Assembly (NCBI GenBank): GCA_039566865.1
Contig: CM076949.1
Location: 3,928,501 to 3,992,500, forward strand
Source of the DNA: Aurelia coerulea
Lineage: Eukaryota; Cnidaria; Scyphozoa; Semaeostomeae; Ulmaridae
DNA: 64,000 nucleotides
Direction: 5' to 3'
A model generated the notes under the pieces. The model ran no database searches. It was not told the origin of the DNA and was given only the letters and a program-made list of their open reading frames with translations. The translations under genes and the position numbers were made by a program. This document shows, piece by piece, positions 21,607-33,470 of this stretch. The first letter of the stretch is position 1, and each line of letters begins with the position of its first letter.

Positions 21607-22335
21607 ACAGGGTGTCCCCCAACATTGTTCGACGTTTGATTAAATATTAAAAAATGACGAAATAATGAATGGGCTCCATGGTAAGATAACTATATTTTTG
21701 AGACTTTCGATTAGTTTTAGACACCAGAAGCTAGCAAATCGGCTAAATATTTACGGAGTTACGAGCTTTTGAAGTTCAAGCTTGTGCGAAAGCTGAAGCC
21801 AAACCAGACGCCCCTAAATTGCATATTTTGTGAAAGTAGAATCTCGTTTATTCAAAGCAGATCAAATGGAATTTAAAAAGCATTTTCGATAAACCAGCGT
21901 TCTCTAATATTGAAACAAAGTGATGGATGCTTGGAGGAATCCTGTTGAGCACAACTTGGAATGGCCCCGTCTCTCATCGATTAAGTTTTGGCAACGGTTA
22001 CAAGAATCAAATTACTTTTGTAGTCCTATTTGGTTTGCTTTGATATCAACGAGAGGTAAAACATTGCACGATCTTCTTTTACCTCGATGTTGGGACGTCT
22101 TTTTGAAAAACAAGTCAGTTAGGGGCGAGTTAGGGGCGTCTTTTTGAAAAACAAGTCAGTTAGGGGCGAGTTAGGGGCGTCTGGTTTCAGCTTTAAAGGC
22201 TTGTAACTCCGTGAATTCTTAACGGATTCGCAAGATTCTGGCGTTAAAAATTAATTTAAAATCTTAGCAACAGAGTTATCTAACCAGGAGCCTGTACATT
22301 TTATCGTTACTTTTTAATACGTACTATACCATTCA
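21607..22335. mobile_element. Mariner-like MITE remnant with 42-bp tandem duplication
   Basis: The left end CAGGGTGTCCCCCAACATTG follows TA. The inverted arm pair GGAGTTACGAGCTTTTGAA ... ACCAGACGCCCCTAA meets its complement at about 22175-22290, but the last 25 bp or so of the right end are missing. Within it, GTCTTTTTGAAAAACAAGTC plus AGTTAGGGGCGAGTTAGGGG is perfectly duplicated in tandem (about 22096-22180). Confidence 0.6.
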
Positions 22336-22380
22336 TTGCCAAAATGACAGAGGATCACCGAGTTCTTGGCAATAAATGAC

Positions 22381-22431
22381 AACCTCGTCCCCAGGGCCTT
22401 TTTCATATTGAGAAGGCCATGGGGACGAGGT
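22381..22431. repeat. Hairpin palindrome
   Basis: ACCTCGTCCCCAGGGCCTTT faces AAGGCCATGGGGACGAGGT with a loop of about 10 bp. Looks like a minimal MITE. Confidence 0.55.
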
Positions 22432-22582
22432 TAGATGAATGGTACTTAAAATTTTCAGTTTCAACTAAACTTCGAATCAAAAAAGTAAAAGAGAAAAAGA
22501 AAATTGGTTGACATAAATTTATGCAGGACCACAGGTAACGGGAAAAAATTAACGAGTACGTCTCGTTTTACCTTAGTTTTTG

Positions 22583-23010
22583 CCCGGGGGGCACTCCCAT
22601 ACTTGACCTGACGGGATGTGCCGCTCAACAGGGTGTCCTTTTGCGGTAAAAATTATGCGACAGGGTGTCATCTTCTAGCGAAAATTATGCGACAGGGTAT
22701 TATAACAGGTAAAAAATTATGCGACAGGGTATCACAAGCAAAAATTGCGTTCTACACTGTATTTGAGAGGCAAAATTTTTATGCGACAGGGTATCACAAG
22801 CAAAAATTGCGTTCTACACTGTATTTGAGAGGCAAAATTTTTATGCGACAGGTTATCACAAGCAAAAATTGCGTTCTACACTGTATTTGAGAGGCAAAAT
22901 TTTTATGCGACAGGGTATACTTTTGGCCTATTTTTTATGCGACAGGGTGCAGGGTGTGGAGAGGTTTTCCGCACACCCCCGTCACTTCCCTAGTCAAGTA
23001 CCCCCCCGGG
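22583..23010. mobile_element. G-tract MITE with internal tandem repeats, copy 4
   Basis: Starts CCCGGGGGGCACTCCCATAC and ends GTCAAGTACCCCCCCGGG. It is flanked by an exact 8-bp duplication AGTTTTTG (22575-22582, 23011-23018). Inside, ATTATGCGACAGGGT units recur about nine times. A unit of about 66 bp (GGGTATCACAAGCAAAAATT... GAGAGGCAAAATTTT) is repeated three times almost identically, so the array expanded recently. Confidence 0.9.
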
Positions 23011-23722
23011 AGTTTTTGCCAAATTTGCCAATTTCATCTAGATTCGATTAGGCTACCCTGAGTGGCAGAGCCAAAGATTTAGATTACTTTATTTCTATTT
23101 TTGGCTCTGGTACCCAGGGAAAGATTAGGCCAAACCAAACCCTACAATGTTTGTGATACAGTTCCGGTTTCCAATCAAATCTAATCTACTCTAGATAAAA
23201 TCGGCAACTTTGGCAAACACTAAATTAAAGGCATTGAGTCATGATGAATAGGCCTGCTTTGCCGTGTATCATGTGACCCATGTGAGAAAGATCGAGTACA
23301 ACTCCCAACAAACTAAAAGGACCTGCTGTTGCACAATGCGTCTCATGTGATCAGTTTCATTTCACATGAACGTTAGCCAATCAGATCCGTCATCCAGGAC
23401 CATGAGTCAGCGAATTCTGACAGATAGGGTATACCTTGCCGTCTTATGCTGATTCAATTCCTTTAGAAAGAGACGTACTTTTTACTTTGGTACTAATTTT
23501 TCCCCATTACCTATGGCCGGATATCTCACAAAATTTAAGCTTGCCCGGTCGGGCCCAGCGATGATAACTGAACTCTAACCAGCGAAAATGATAATGACTT
23601 AAAAACTTCGCACTCTGGAATAACGGAAAAATTACTTAAAAATTTCTTGCAAGCCATTCAGTCCAGATAAATATGTAATAGCTATTTCCGCATGTCTTTT
23701 CAAAGATTTGATGCCTCTCTTA

Positions 23723-24371
23723 GGCCCGTTTTATAAGTCGCGCCGCGCCGAATCGAGCGAATTTCGAACAATTTTGTCTGGCTCAGCGCAGTGCGACTCT
23801 TATAAAACCAAATTGACACTTGGTTCGACTGAGTCGAACCATTTGCCAAAGGCTTCTCGGCTGGGTCGACGCAGTGCGACTTTTAAAACCAAATTTCAGC
23901 CGCGCCGTGTCGCAGTATTTTTACACATGCGCACAACGACAAAAGCCATTGCTTGTTGTGGATGTGCAACCTTAGACTGATGACAGTTAGTCCCAGTTAT
24001 CGCTCACCAAAACGAGACTACTGCTTACCAAACACAGATAATGGCGGCAGATCATTATTGCATTCGCTTTGCGTTTGTGTTGATGTATTATGCGGAATAT
24101 AGATTTCTAAATAGAGGCTCCCCTGGGCTCCCCCGAATAGGCCGGAAAATTCACTGTTCGTTTATGAGTCGTAGTTGTAGCGGGGTATATCAGTTTGGCG
24201 GAAGAGCGAAACTCGACTCGTAATCAGTCTAGTGCAACCCAACCATATCCAACATGCGCATGCGTCACTGTGGTTCGGCGCAGGACGGAACAGAGGCGCT
24301 CTAAGTCGAACTTCAGTCGAACTCAAATTCCTATGGTTCGGCACGGCGCGGCACGACATCTAAAACGTGCC
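23723..24371. mobile_element. GC-rich inverted-repeat element, Harbinger-like ends
   Basis: Left end GGCCCGTTTTATAAGTCG then CGCCGCGCCGAA; right end GGCACGGCGCGGCACGACAT then CTAAAACGTGCC. Interior words TGCGACTCTTATAAAACCAA and TGCGACTTTTAAAACCAAAT repeat the terminal theme. The left flank is TTA but no matching right duplication is seen, so the superfamily call is weak. Its composition is clearly more GC-rich than its surroundings. Confidence 0.5.
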
Positions 24372-24379
24372 TGTTGAAG

Positions 24380-25325
24380 AAGAAACAAGAAATATAATCC
24401 TCTCAGCTTCGCAAGAAGATTAAGTCGAGAGGCAGATGATTTGGTTCGATTCCAAAGGGTTGATCCTAATTAGAGGTTTTAGAGAATTAAAATTTCTTGA
24501 AATCTCCCTTCTTTAAACAACGGCAAAGTTTCAAAGGATTTTAAATTGAAATCAGTTACTTTCATAGATAAAACGTATCCAGTTTAAAAATTGATAGATT
24601 CTGGAACACTGTAATGTTTCAAATCTATTTGTGCGGTACCTTCGAGTAATGAAAAGCAGAGATAAAGAGCCAATTGCAAATAAGTGGGTGTTCAGTAACT
24701 TGTATCATTTTTTATTAAATTAAATTTTGTCGGCCAAATTTAAGAAAGTAGGCATTTTGGAGCGTCTTAAAAGATAAAAAAATTCTTATCAGGATTTCAG
24801 TAAGGATACATTTGCAGCAAGACTTTAATGAAATCAAAACTCTTGACCCTTGGGAAGATGTCACGCTTGGAGAATAAATGATGATGATGGTCTACCGTTG
24901 GAATTTCCAGAAATTTGAATATTTTTCAAAATTACAGCGTATTCTAAATTTCAGCTCATTTGAGGGTGTGACGTCACCAAATTTCTAAATCATAAACCAG
25001 ATGAGTGACAGACTTTTGTTTGATACCATATGGTAGGCATTCATAAGCTATGGTTTTCTTTGAAATTACTTCATGTTGCGTCAAACGGTTTAGAAATTAC
25101 GATGGTTTTAAGTTTTTTTGAAAATGTTTCTTGAATTCCTGAAAAAGAAGAAAAACACTCCAACTCTGAAAATATTAAAGATTTCAGAAAAATCCAACGG
25201 TAGAATTATAGAGAAATAGCAAAAGTTTCTTTGAAGTCATTCGGTACAAAGAAATAAGTCACTCAATTTTACACCAGCCTTTTTAAAGATTTGAAACCTA
25301 TGCTTGATGATGGTAGATTCATAAA
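24380..25325. other. Noncoding; paralogue of the 35.8-kb MITE end
   Basis: No gene seen. At 25267-25305 the sequence TTTTACACCAGCCTTTTTAA then AGATTTGAAACCTATG matches the target region of the TTAA element at 35878-38258, but with a single uninterrupted TTAA (25283-25286). Confidence 0.55.
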
Positions 25326-25329
25326 AAAC

Positions 25330-25634
25330 CACGGGGGGGGGGGGGTTCTTCCATAGTAAAGGTTTCTGGGGATGAGTGCCGCGACGAAGGATATACTTTT
25401 TCGGACTTCTAGTCTAGCCAAGGGTATCATTTATGACAATATTGGTCTTGCGAACGGTCATGATATCATATTTGGTACAAATTTGACAATATTGGTGGAG
25501 GAAATAGTCACAATTGGTCTAGCCAAGGGTACCATTTTCGTACAAATTAGTCTAGCCAATGGTGGTACCCTTTTGAAGTTGCTCGCGGCAGACCCCTACC
25601 CAAAATTTGGCCAAGAACCCCCCCCCCCTCCGTG
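25330..25634. mobile_element. G-tract MITE, copy 5 (no clear duplication)
   Basis: Starts CACGGGGGG...GGTTCTT and ends AAGAACCCCCCCCCCTCCGTG. Internal units are variants of GGTCTAGCCAAGGGTACCA, repeated about five times (CTAGCCAAGGGTA twice, CTTGCGAACGGTCA, CTAGCCAATGGTGG). The architecture matches the other copies, but the flanks TAAAAAAC and TGAAAACA are only similar. Confidence 0.6.
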
Positions 25635-25639
25635 TGAAA

Positions 25640-26287
25640 ACATATGCATTATTACTAATATACATACGCAATCCATGCGTCCCAAAAGAAGCAAAGCTTA
25701 TCGAGTCTGTCTGGGCACTTACAACAAATAGAACAGTAACAACAGCGAATATAACTACATACAATAATGCTAAAAAGTATCATAAAATACAACAACACAA
25801 AATATTATATGTACTGAGCTAAGAAACTACAAGACGCAAAGCTAAAATTGAAGATGGTAGGACTCAGTAAGCGGTGAGATCACACAAAGGTAAATGTAAT
25901 CTGCAGTCATTTGCTACAGATAAGATTCTAATTTCTTTCAAGATCCGTTCCGACACGACTAATGTAGGCGGCTCCTCGTTAATTCATTAAAAAATGAGTT
26001 ACTTTCGAGATTTTTATATTTCTTTGCACACTGCCTTCCCCGTTAACCTCGAAGAACTTTTGAGACCGCTCCCATCTATTATTTTAAAATCCCTTGTAAG
26101 ATATTGTTTACGGAGATTTAATTAAAATGACAATTCACCAATCTAATTGCTGCGAAGCAGTATAATATTCTGATGCAATAGCTTCGCTTCAGATTCTATT
26201 TGTCTCTCTGTCTGTCTGTCTGTTTGTCTGTCTGTTCATTCGTTTTCAGTAATTTTTGCAGACCTAATCGTATGGCTGTCAAAATGC
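25640..26287. other. Noncoding, with TCTG microsatellite
   Basis: No gene recognised. A short (TCTG)n run lies at about 26203-26236. Confidence 0.45.
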
Positions 26288-26289
26288 TA

Positions 26290-26877
26290 CCGGGTGCGCC
26301 AAAATAAACTATGCACGTTTGGCAGGCCACAATAAATCGTACACTGGACCAATTTTGAAGATTTATGACTTGATCTTTAGCAAAAAGCCTGAATTAGACT
26401 CTAGGACTGTTTGCAAATGTTTCAGTTTTTAGAGGTAGAAGCGAGTTTCCTGAAATGTTCGTTTTCAAAACATTGAAAACGATCAAAAAACGTCGATCAA
26501 ATTTTGAAAGACTCAAACAAAAGAGAAAACGTTTTCAGGGGGATTTGGGGGTTTAGTACGAACTCTCGCATAGCAGATTACAATTGGTCGATTTCTAAAT
26601 CGCAAATTGCCACGAACAAGTTCTCTCTTTGCCAATTCATGTCGATTATTTAGAAAACTTGATAGATGTTTTTTTATCGTTTTCAGTGTTTTCGAAAACT
26701 AAAAGTTTAGGAAACTCGCTTTTAGCTCTAAAAACTGAAAATGAAAAATTTTGCAAAAAATCCCAGTATCTAATTCAGGCTTTCTGCTAACGATTAAGTC
26801 ATAAATCCCCAAAATCGGTCCAATGTAAGATTTATTGTGGCCTGCCAAGCGTGCATAGTTTATTTTGGCGCACCCGG
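26290..26877. mobile_element. Mariner-type foldback MITE, copy 1 (TA target)
   Basis: A 588-bp element with ends CCGGGTGCGCCAAAATAAAC and GTTTATTTTGGCGCACCCGG, flanked by TA on both sides. The arms are about 290 bp, so almost the entire element is one inverted repeat. A second copy is at 47739-48339. Non-coding. Confidence 0.85.
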
Positions 26878-26945
26878 TATATCATTGCGGGTTGCCCATA
26901 GGCATTACCGCATGCACAGTATGCAAAGTATAGTAATGATATCTA

Positions 26946-28050
26946 CCTTAGTCCCTTCAAATTTTGCCTGCCTTTAATGGGGCGAATTATGGAAATATTT
27001 GGGGGAGAGAATTAGAGGGAGCGAAGATTAGAGGAAGCGAAAAAGTCTATTTTCTATAAAAGATTTTTTTTAAAGAATAAGAGGTAATACCAACCGACTG
27101 TGACAATGCCTAAAAGCACTGGGCTTCTGAAAAGCTAGCTTCCCATCTACCCGGCGTCCGAAACTGGCACGATAACAGTAAATGTGCTTTGGTAGGCACT
27201 CTAGGTTTTGCATGTGCGAAAACAAGGGCAGATTTTGTAATACAATAGCAACAGTTGCGTTTGATTGACACCTCAATTCAAAGCGATTAGCGGATGCAGA
27301 CAAAGGAAATTCTCTCAACCAGAAATTCAAAACAAACAAAGCTGCAAAAGTTTTTCCGAAACTAGTAGGGCAAACTCTCGCCTTGTGCAAGTGAAAGATG
27401 GTTTTTAAGAGAAGTTATGTGCTTATAGCGAAAGAAGAAGGGTAAATCTAAAGCTCTGTCGCTTAGATTATGTTTATTTGATTTAGGAGCTGTTTTGTAA
27501 TCGTTTCATTTTAAGCCCTAAAGACGTGAGAATTACAATGCCTTCTGCTCGGCTCCTGAATCAAATAGACATAATCTAAGCGATAGAACTTTAGATTTAC
27601 CCTTCTTCTTTCGCTATAAGCACATAACTTCTCTTAAAAACCATCTTTCGCTTGCACAAGGCGAGAGTTTGCCCTACTAGTTTCGGGGAAATTTTTGCGG
27701 CTTTGTTTGTTTTGAATTATTGGTTGAGAGAAATTCCTTTGTCTGCATCCGCTAATCGCTTTGAATTGAGGTGTCGATCAAACGCAACTGTTGCTATTGT
27801 ATTACAAAATCTGCCCTTGTTATGTACGAATGATTGTTAAGAGTTTTTGAATCTAAATTTGTAGGCTATATCTGTGTTTTGCTTGGAAACTGATTAGGCC
27901 AAAACTTTGAAATTTGGAGGGAGGGGGGCGAAAATTAAAGGGAGAGAAATTTCTGCACACGGGGGTAGCGAACATAAAAGGGGTGAAAATTAAAGGGAGC
28001 CAAAATTGAGGGTAGGTGAAATTTGGAGGTGAAATTTGAAGGGACTAAGG
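26946..28050. mobile_element. TA-flanked GA-rich MITE interrupted by a foldback element
   Basis: Ends CCTTAGTCCCTTCAAATTT and AAATTTGAAGGGACTAAGG with TA on both sides (26944-26945, 28051-28052). Both flanks of the interior are rich in GAAAATTAAAGGGAG words. The foldback element copy 2 at 27232-27820 lies in its middle and accounts for half of its length. Confidence 0.7.
27232..27820. mobile_element. Foldback element, copy 2
   Basis: Ends ACAAGGGCAGATTTTGTAAT and ATTACAAAATCTGCCCTTGT. Two arms of about 235 bp are inverted around a loop at about 27460-27575. Arms include TTCTTCTTTCGCTATAAGCA and AATTCTCTCAACCAGAAAT in both orientations. Nested inside the element 26946-28050. Confidence 0.82.
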
Positions 28051-28052
28051 TA

Positions 28053-29990
28053 TTTTTGCATAACAAAACAGCATTTTTTGCATGGCCAACTGACTTGACA
28101 TTAGGCAATATACCAACCAGTTTGTCATGCAGCTGTTAATTTTTGGAGTTTCAGGGCTTTAGCTGATTCTTACATGAATTCATTGCCTGTGCAAGTTGCT
28201 ATTTTAATATTGGCTGCATTTTTGTGTCACACGGAACGGAACAGAGGCCAAAAAGCCAAAAATATTTCCTCTGGGAAAATCCAAAACACAAACTGCTGCG
28301 TTTTTGATAGACTTAGAAGCCGGTTTGCGCAGCCGGTTTTAGCCGGTTTGAGCCAGTTTGAGGGTTGTTAGGCCGCACCTCTTAAAGAATTGATGTCCTT
28401 CGGCGTATTTTGAATTCGTTTGCGATAAGCCTTGGCGATAAGCTGAGAATTTTCAGGCGAAATCCTTTGAAGTTCTGAGATTGTTGCGCAACGTTCTTTC
28501 TGCTGTGACAAATTCATAGCCTCTGTGAACTAATGCGTAGGCTAGGGTTTAGGCCGAATCTCTCAAAGATCTGATCCGAGATTCTTGTGCAAAACTTAGG
28601 CCTGTTCAAATTCTTTTTGAGCTTTGATGTTTATCGAGGTACATCTCTTCTAATCCCGTTGAATTTTTGAACGACAAATCTATTTCTGGTAAAGCACAAT
28701 CTCTCTATCCCTGTTTCAATGTTGATAGAATGCAGAACGACTGTTCTCGGCAACATTTTGAGAGAAATGGGGAAAGCGACTTTCCAAGCCTGTGCTGCCT
28801 AAACATTCCTCCGAGGAAAGTTTCAAGGCTGTAAGTAAACTTACGACGTGATTCCTTGTATTCGGTCAACATTTTGAATCTGATTTTTTATTTTCTCTCA
28901 GTATGAGCGATACCATCCAATTCAATGAGCGATGCTGAGACTTGTGTAATGAGTATAGGCTGTGAACAGGCTGAGGACTTCTTGTTTGTTTTCTTAAAAT
29001 GAGCTGGCTTACTTTACCTGTTGAGCGCAAAATATTTCTTGAAAGTTGGAAACTTACCTACTTTTAAGACTAAAGGTTACGAGTGGAGTCTCAAACCAGC
29101 TTTCACATCAACTTTTCCAAATCTGAAAAATTGAAGCAAAGTTTGAATCATTATTCTGTTTCAAATCTCATGATATGATTGGTGCAACAAGATCTTATAG
29201 CGCAGGCCTAAGGCCAGGTTTTTAGTGTGATGTTATGAGTTCCTGATGAAGTAATATATTTTTAATCAAATAACGGAGGGAAACCAGAGATTCAGGCAAT
29301 AAGGCCAGTATGTTGCCTCATGATAGGTTGAAGAGGACTGGGATTGAATTTTAGCTGGAATGTTCGCACGAAACATTGCTGACGTCTATGAGCTTGTATT
29401 AACAACCAAACAAAAATGGTTTGGTTAAAATTAAGTATTTTTGATGGCCTACCTGTAGTGTTACTTTTATGTATATTTATATTCATATCTTTGTTGACAA
29501 TATTCGACGGTATGACATATTTCCGAAGTTTTAAAGAGTTTTACCACCTGCACCAAAAGTTTATTTGGCTGAAGGGCTTCTGAAATATTTATCTTAGTAT
29601 TAGCCAAAAAAATCAATTTGAAGTTCTAACCGTTTATTCTTTGAAATTGAAATTGTAAGCTCAAATCACCGTGAGATATGACATGTGTGTTCAATTTAGT
29701 TCCCATGGTTGATGTAAACTCAAAATTGTAAGTTGGTATTGGAGGATTATTACCTGACTGACGCTTCAAAAACGAGGCAATACAAGAATCCCGCCAATCC
29801 CATTGGCTAATCGCACATTTCCCGCGGTTTTCCCGTAGCCTTGTATAATACGATACAAGGACGCGTTTTTGTCACCACAGCAACTAATTTAGGCCTGTGA
29901 TATTTACAATGAACTCAACTGACATAACAGTAACAAAATGAGTTTGACTAAATGATATAAGTCAAAATAAGAAGCTATCAGGTAATAAAA
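28053..29990. other. Noncoding, no recognised feature
   Basis: Nearly 2 kb without a credible exon, RNA gene or repeat end. Short GCCGGTTT repeats occur near 28320-28350. Confidence 0.4.
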
Positions 29991-29993
29991 CTC

Positions 29994-30129
29994 ATACTAA
30001 CCGGTTTTGTAGTTGTACAGGAAAATATAAAGCCCTCGGTCTTATTGCACAGACCTCGCAAGCTCGGTCTGTACTTTTAAGACCTCGGGCTTTATATTTT
30101 CCTGTACAACACAAAACCGGTTTAGTATG
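29994..30129. mobile_element. Palindromic MITE
   Basis: Arms read CATACTAACCGGTTTTG... GTACAGGAAAATATAAAGCC and their complement, with a small loop around GCACAGACCTCGCAAGC. About 136 bp, able to form one long hairpin. Confidence 0.65.
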
Positions 30130-30567
30130 CGCATAGTATTTCAACATACAAACCAGTGCACCGAGGTAGGGCCTTTGTAATAGTGGAAAGAAGCTTTAAG
30201 TGGGGTGGTCAGCATGTGTAAAGTTGGCAATGGATAATTTCAACGTACAGAACCCGTGCACTGAGGTAGGGAGGCACCATAATCTAACACGGGTTTAGCA
30301 TAGGCTTTGCTCCAGTTGTACCGTCCTTATGGGAGTGTGTATTGATATGCAATAGTTTAGTAACCCAGTAACAAGCAAGGGCGCATTTTGTAGAACGAAA
30401 GGTTTCGGTTTCCGAGGAGACAAAGCGGTTTGCCGTTCAGAAGAATAAATTTCATGCCTCTGAGTGCACCTCAAATCAAAGTAAACGGAGATAACAAAAA
30501 AGCGTTTTGGCTGGCTGTACATGAGGTGTAAAGTCTTTTCTTGAAGCTGCCTTATTGCTTTGTCTTA

Positions 30568-30882
30568 CAGGAGCTCAGTCGTCAAACAGTAAACAAATCC
30601 GTAAACTCGCACATGTCGGGGATTATCCATTGTTCATCCATTGTTCTCTGCAGTTTGTTTGGTGGCTTCACCCAAGCCACAAAAAAGTAACCGTTAAAAA
30701 TCCACTTATATCAGAGCAATCGTAGAAGATATGAATGTTTGGTTTGCTCCTTAGTGAAGTACAAGGATTAATGCCCAAACAGCAACTTTCATTTTGAAAA
30801 AAATACGAAAATCCTGTGTGATATCACCTTTCAAAAAACTGCAAAAACCATCGTTTTGTTTACATTTTGACGACGGAGCCCC
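30568..30882. mobile_element. MITE, GGCTCCGTC family, copy 3 (TA target)
   Basis: Starts CAGGAGCTCAGTCGTCAAAC and ends TTTGACGACGGAGCCCC, flanked by TA. It is a reverse-oriented copy of 2788-3091 with the same internal order. Confidence 0.75.
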
Positions 30883-31089
30883 TATCAGACTTGTATCCTT
30901 TGTTTTTAAAATTTACCCTTGCGTTAATAACGTAGCTCTTGTCACAGTGATTTAATGGAATCTATAAGAAATAACTTAACAAATCTAAATAATAAATTAA
31001 TGTAAAATGATTTGGCCTTGTGGTCCGCAAATCCAAAGATTTCTCACAAGATGTGATGAATAATTACTTTCTGTGACCTGCATGAAATA

Positions 31090-31390
31090 TCATCAAACGT
31101 CAATTTGGCCACCAAAACTAACACTGTAAGTCAATCCGCGACAATTTGCATTCACAATAACAATGGCTATTCTTAGGATAATCAACCCTCCCTTCATTAC
31201 AAACTAAAATGGTCATAACGTCAATTTGGCCACCGAAAGTAACACCAAAAGTCAATCTACGACAATTTGCATCGACAATGACAATAGATATTCTGAGAAC
31301 AAGTCAATGTACGACAATTTGCATGGACAATGACAATAGATATTCTCAGAACAATCAACGCTCCTTTCATTAAATTCTGAAATAGTTTGC
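31090..31390. repeat. Imperfect direct duplications
   Basis: CGTCAATTTGGCCACC, then AGTCAATCYRCGACAATTTGC, then ACAATAGATATTCTSAGAACA recur two to three times in order. This is a local tandem duplication of about 100 and 55 bp. No coding content. Confidence 0.6.
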
Positions 31391-31639
31391 ATAACTGAAC
31401 AAACTTAGAACATCGCAGCATTGACCTCCGATTATCAACGACAGCAGAACGTATGTTTACCACATCACCCAGTGGTACGTATCTTTAAACAACGGTCACT
31501 CACATCTATATAGAGAAGTCTTGAAGTATAAGGCGTGTGGCAGGTAGCCATATAGAATGTAGCAGTTCTAATAAAAAATCTTTACATTATGTTGTATTGT
31601 GTTCCTCTACATAAGATTAAATGTTAAGTCTTCTTTATC

Positions 31640-33140
31640 TGCATTGGAGAAGAATTTGTTGGGTGTCAATGAATTGGACGGCGGGCAATTTTAGAGCATG
31701 TCCATGAATTTTGAAGAAATTTGAAGAAACTTTGAAGGAACACAGAAGCTTGATTTTGGTCAAAACTTTATAAAGTAAGTTGTGCTAAATTTCTTCTACA
31801 AAAGATCAAATTTTAGTTTTTTTGTATCTTTGTTGAGGAAATCTTTGTTGGTTGTTAATGAATTGTCCAGAAAGTGATTTTGAAGCATATCCGTGGATTT
31901 TAAAGCTCAAATTTTGATCAAAATCTATACAGTAAATTGTGCTAAATTATCGCTTAGAAAAACTTTAAGTTTTGGCTTTCTTTCATCTGCGTTGAAAAAA
32001 TCTTTGTTGGGTGCCCATAAATTGGACGGTTGGCATGCCCGTAAATTTTGAAGAAATTTTGACGAAACTTTGAAGGAACGTTGAAGCTTGACTTTGGTCC
32101 AACTCTATGAAGTAAGTTGTGCTAAATTTCTTCCACATCAGACTAAATTTCTTTTTTTTTTGTATCTGCGTTGAGGAATTCTTTGTTAGTCATTTTGAAA
32201 CATTTGTGGATCTTGAAGCTCACATTTTGATCAAACTCTTTATAGTAAATTGTACTAAATTACTAGTACAAAAGATTTTTTGGGCCTTCTTTTATCCTTT
32301 ATCTGCGTCGAAGAAATATTTGTTGGACGTGAATGAATTGGGCGGTGAGTCACTTTGAAACTTATTTATGGATTTTGGAGCTCAAATTTTGATCAACATC
32401 TATACAGTAAATTGTGCTAAGTTATCGCTTACAAAAGATTTAGATTTGGGCTTTCTTTCATCTGCGTTGAAAAAATCTTTGTTGTGTGCCCATAAATTGG
32501 ACGGTTGGCAGTTCTAAAGCATGCCCGTGAATTTTGAAGAAATTTTGACGAAACTTTGAAGGAACGTAGAAGCTTGACTGTGGTCCAACTCTATGAAGTC
32601 TATGAAGATGTAACTTTTGCTAAATTTCTTCCACATCAGACTAAATTTCATTTTTTTTTTGTATCTGCGTTGAGGAATTCTTTGATAGTCATTTTGAAAC
32701 ATATTTGTGGATCTTGAAGCTCACATTTTGATCAAAAATCTGTACAGTAAATTGTACTAAATTACTAGTAAAAAAGATGTATTTTTGGGCTTTCCTTTAT
32801 CTACGTTGAAGAGATCTTTGTTGGACGTCAATGAATTGGCCGGCGAGTAATCTTAAAATTCGTTTGTAAATTTTGAAAGTCAAATTGTTGTCAAAATCTT
32901 TACAGTAAATTGTGCTAAATTACTAGTACAAAAGATTACTTTCGGGCTTTCTTTTATCTGAATTGACGAAATCTTTGTTGGACGTCAATGAATTGACCGG
33001 CAAGTCGTTTTGAAACTTATTTGTGAATTCTGGAAATCAAGCTTCGATCCAATGCTTTTTACGGCTTTTTAGTAAGTTGTACTTAATTACCAGTGCAAAG
33101 ATCATTTTTGGGCTTCACTTGATCTAATTTGAAGAATTTT
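31640..33140. repeat. Degenerate minisatellite/satellite array, about 160 bp unit
   Basis: About nine units marked by AGTAAATTGTGCTAAATTAC, then TTTCTTTTATCTGCGTTGAA, GAAATCTTTGTTGGACGTCA and TTTTGATCAAAATCTATACA. The markers start near 31770, 31930, 32112, 32243, 32406, 32608, 32745, 32905 and 33070. The stretch 32019-32200 is closely repeated at 32480-32700, indicating a higher-order unit of about 460-490 bp. Not coding. Confidence 0.8.
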
Positions 33141-33470
33141 CTGTTGAATACTGTATCCATTGCTTCTGAAGCTGTTATTCTGCCTGAATTGATTTCAAAA
33201 CAGGTGTTCCACATAAGATTCAATCTTGGTTTAATGAATATCAGAGAAACTTTTGATGAGAAAATCTGTGTATGAATGAACCAGTCAAGATGATATGATA
33301 TGATACAATGAACCAGTCAATTCGAGTCTAGAAGAGATGACATTAGCCTACGTCACAGATACCTTTCCGTATGGTCTGTGAAGCAGGCTTTTTACATAAC
33401 GCTTAATCTTGGTTTGATGGATTTTACAGAAACGTGTTGATGAGAAATTCTGTCTAAAGATACAAGGGCA

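Noticed and set aside
27070..27390. ORFs containing LREFPLSASANRFELRCQ in several places
   Set aside because: They lie in arms of foldback elements, in both orientations, with no domain, no consistent start and no longer coding copy in the window.
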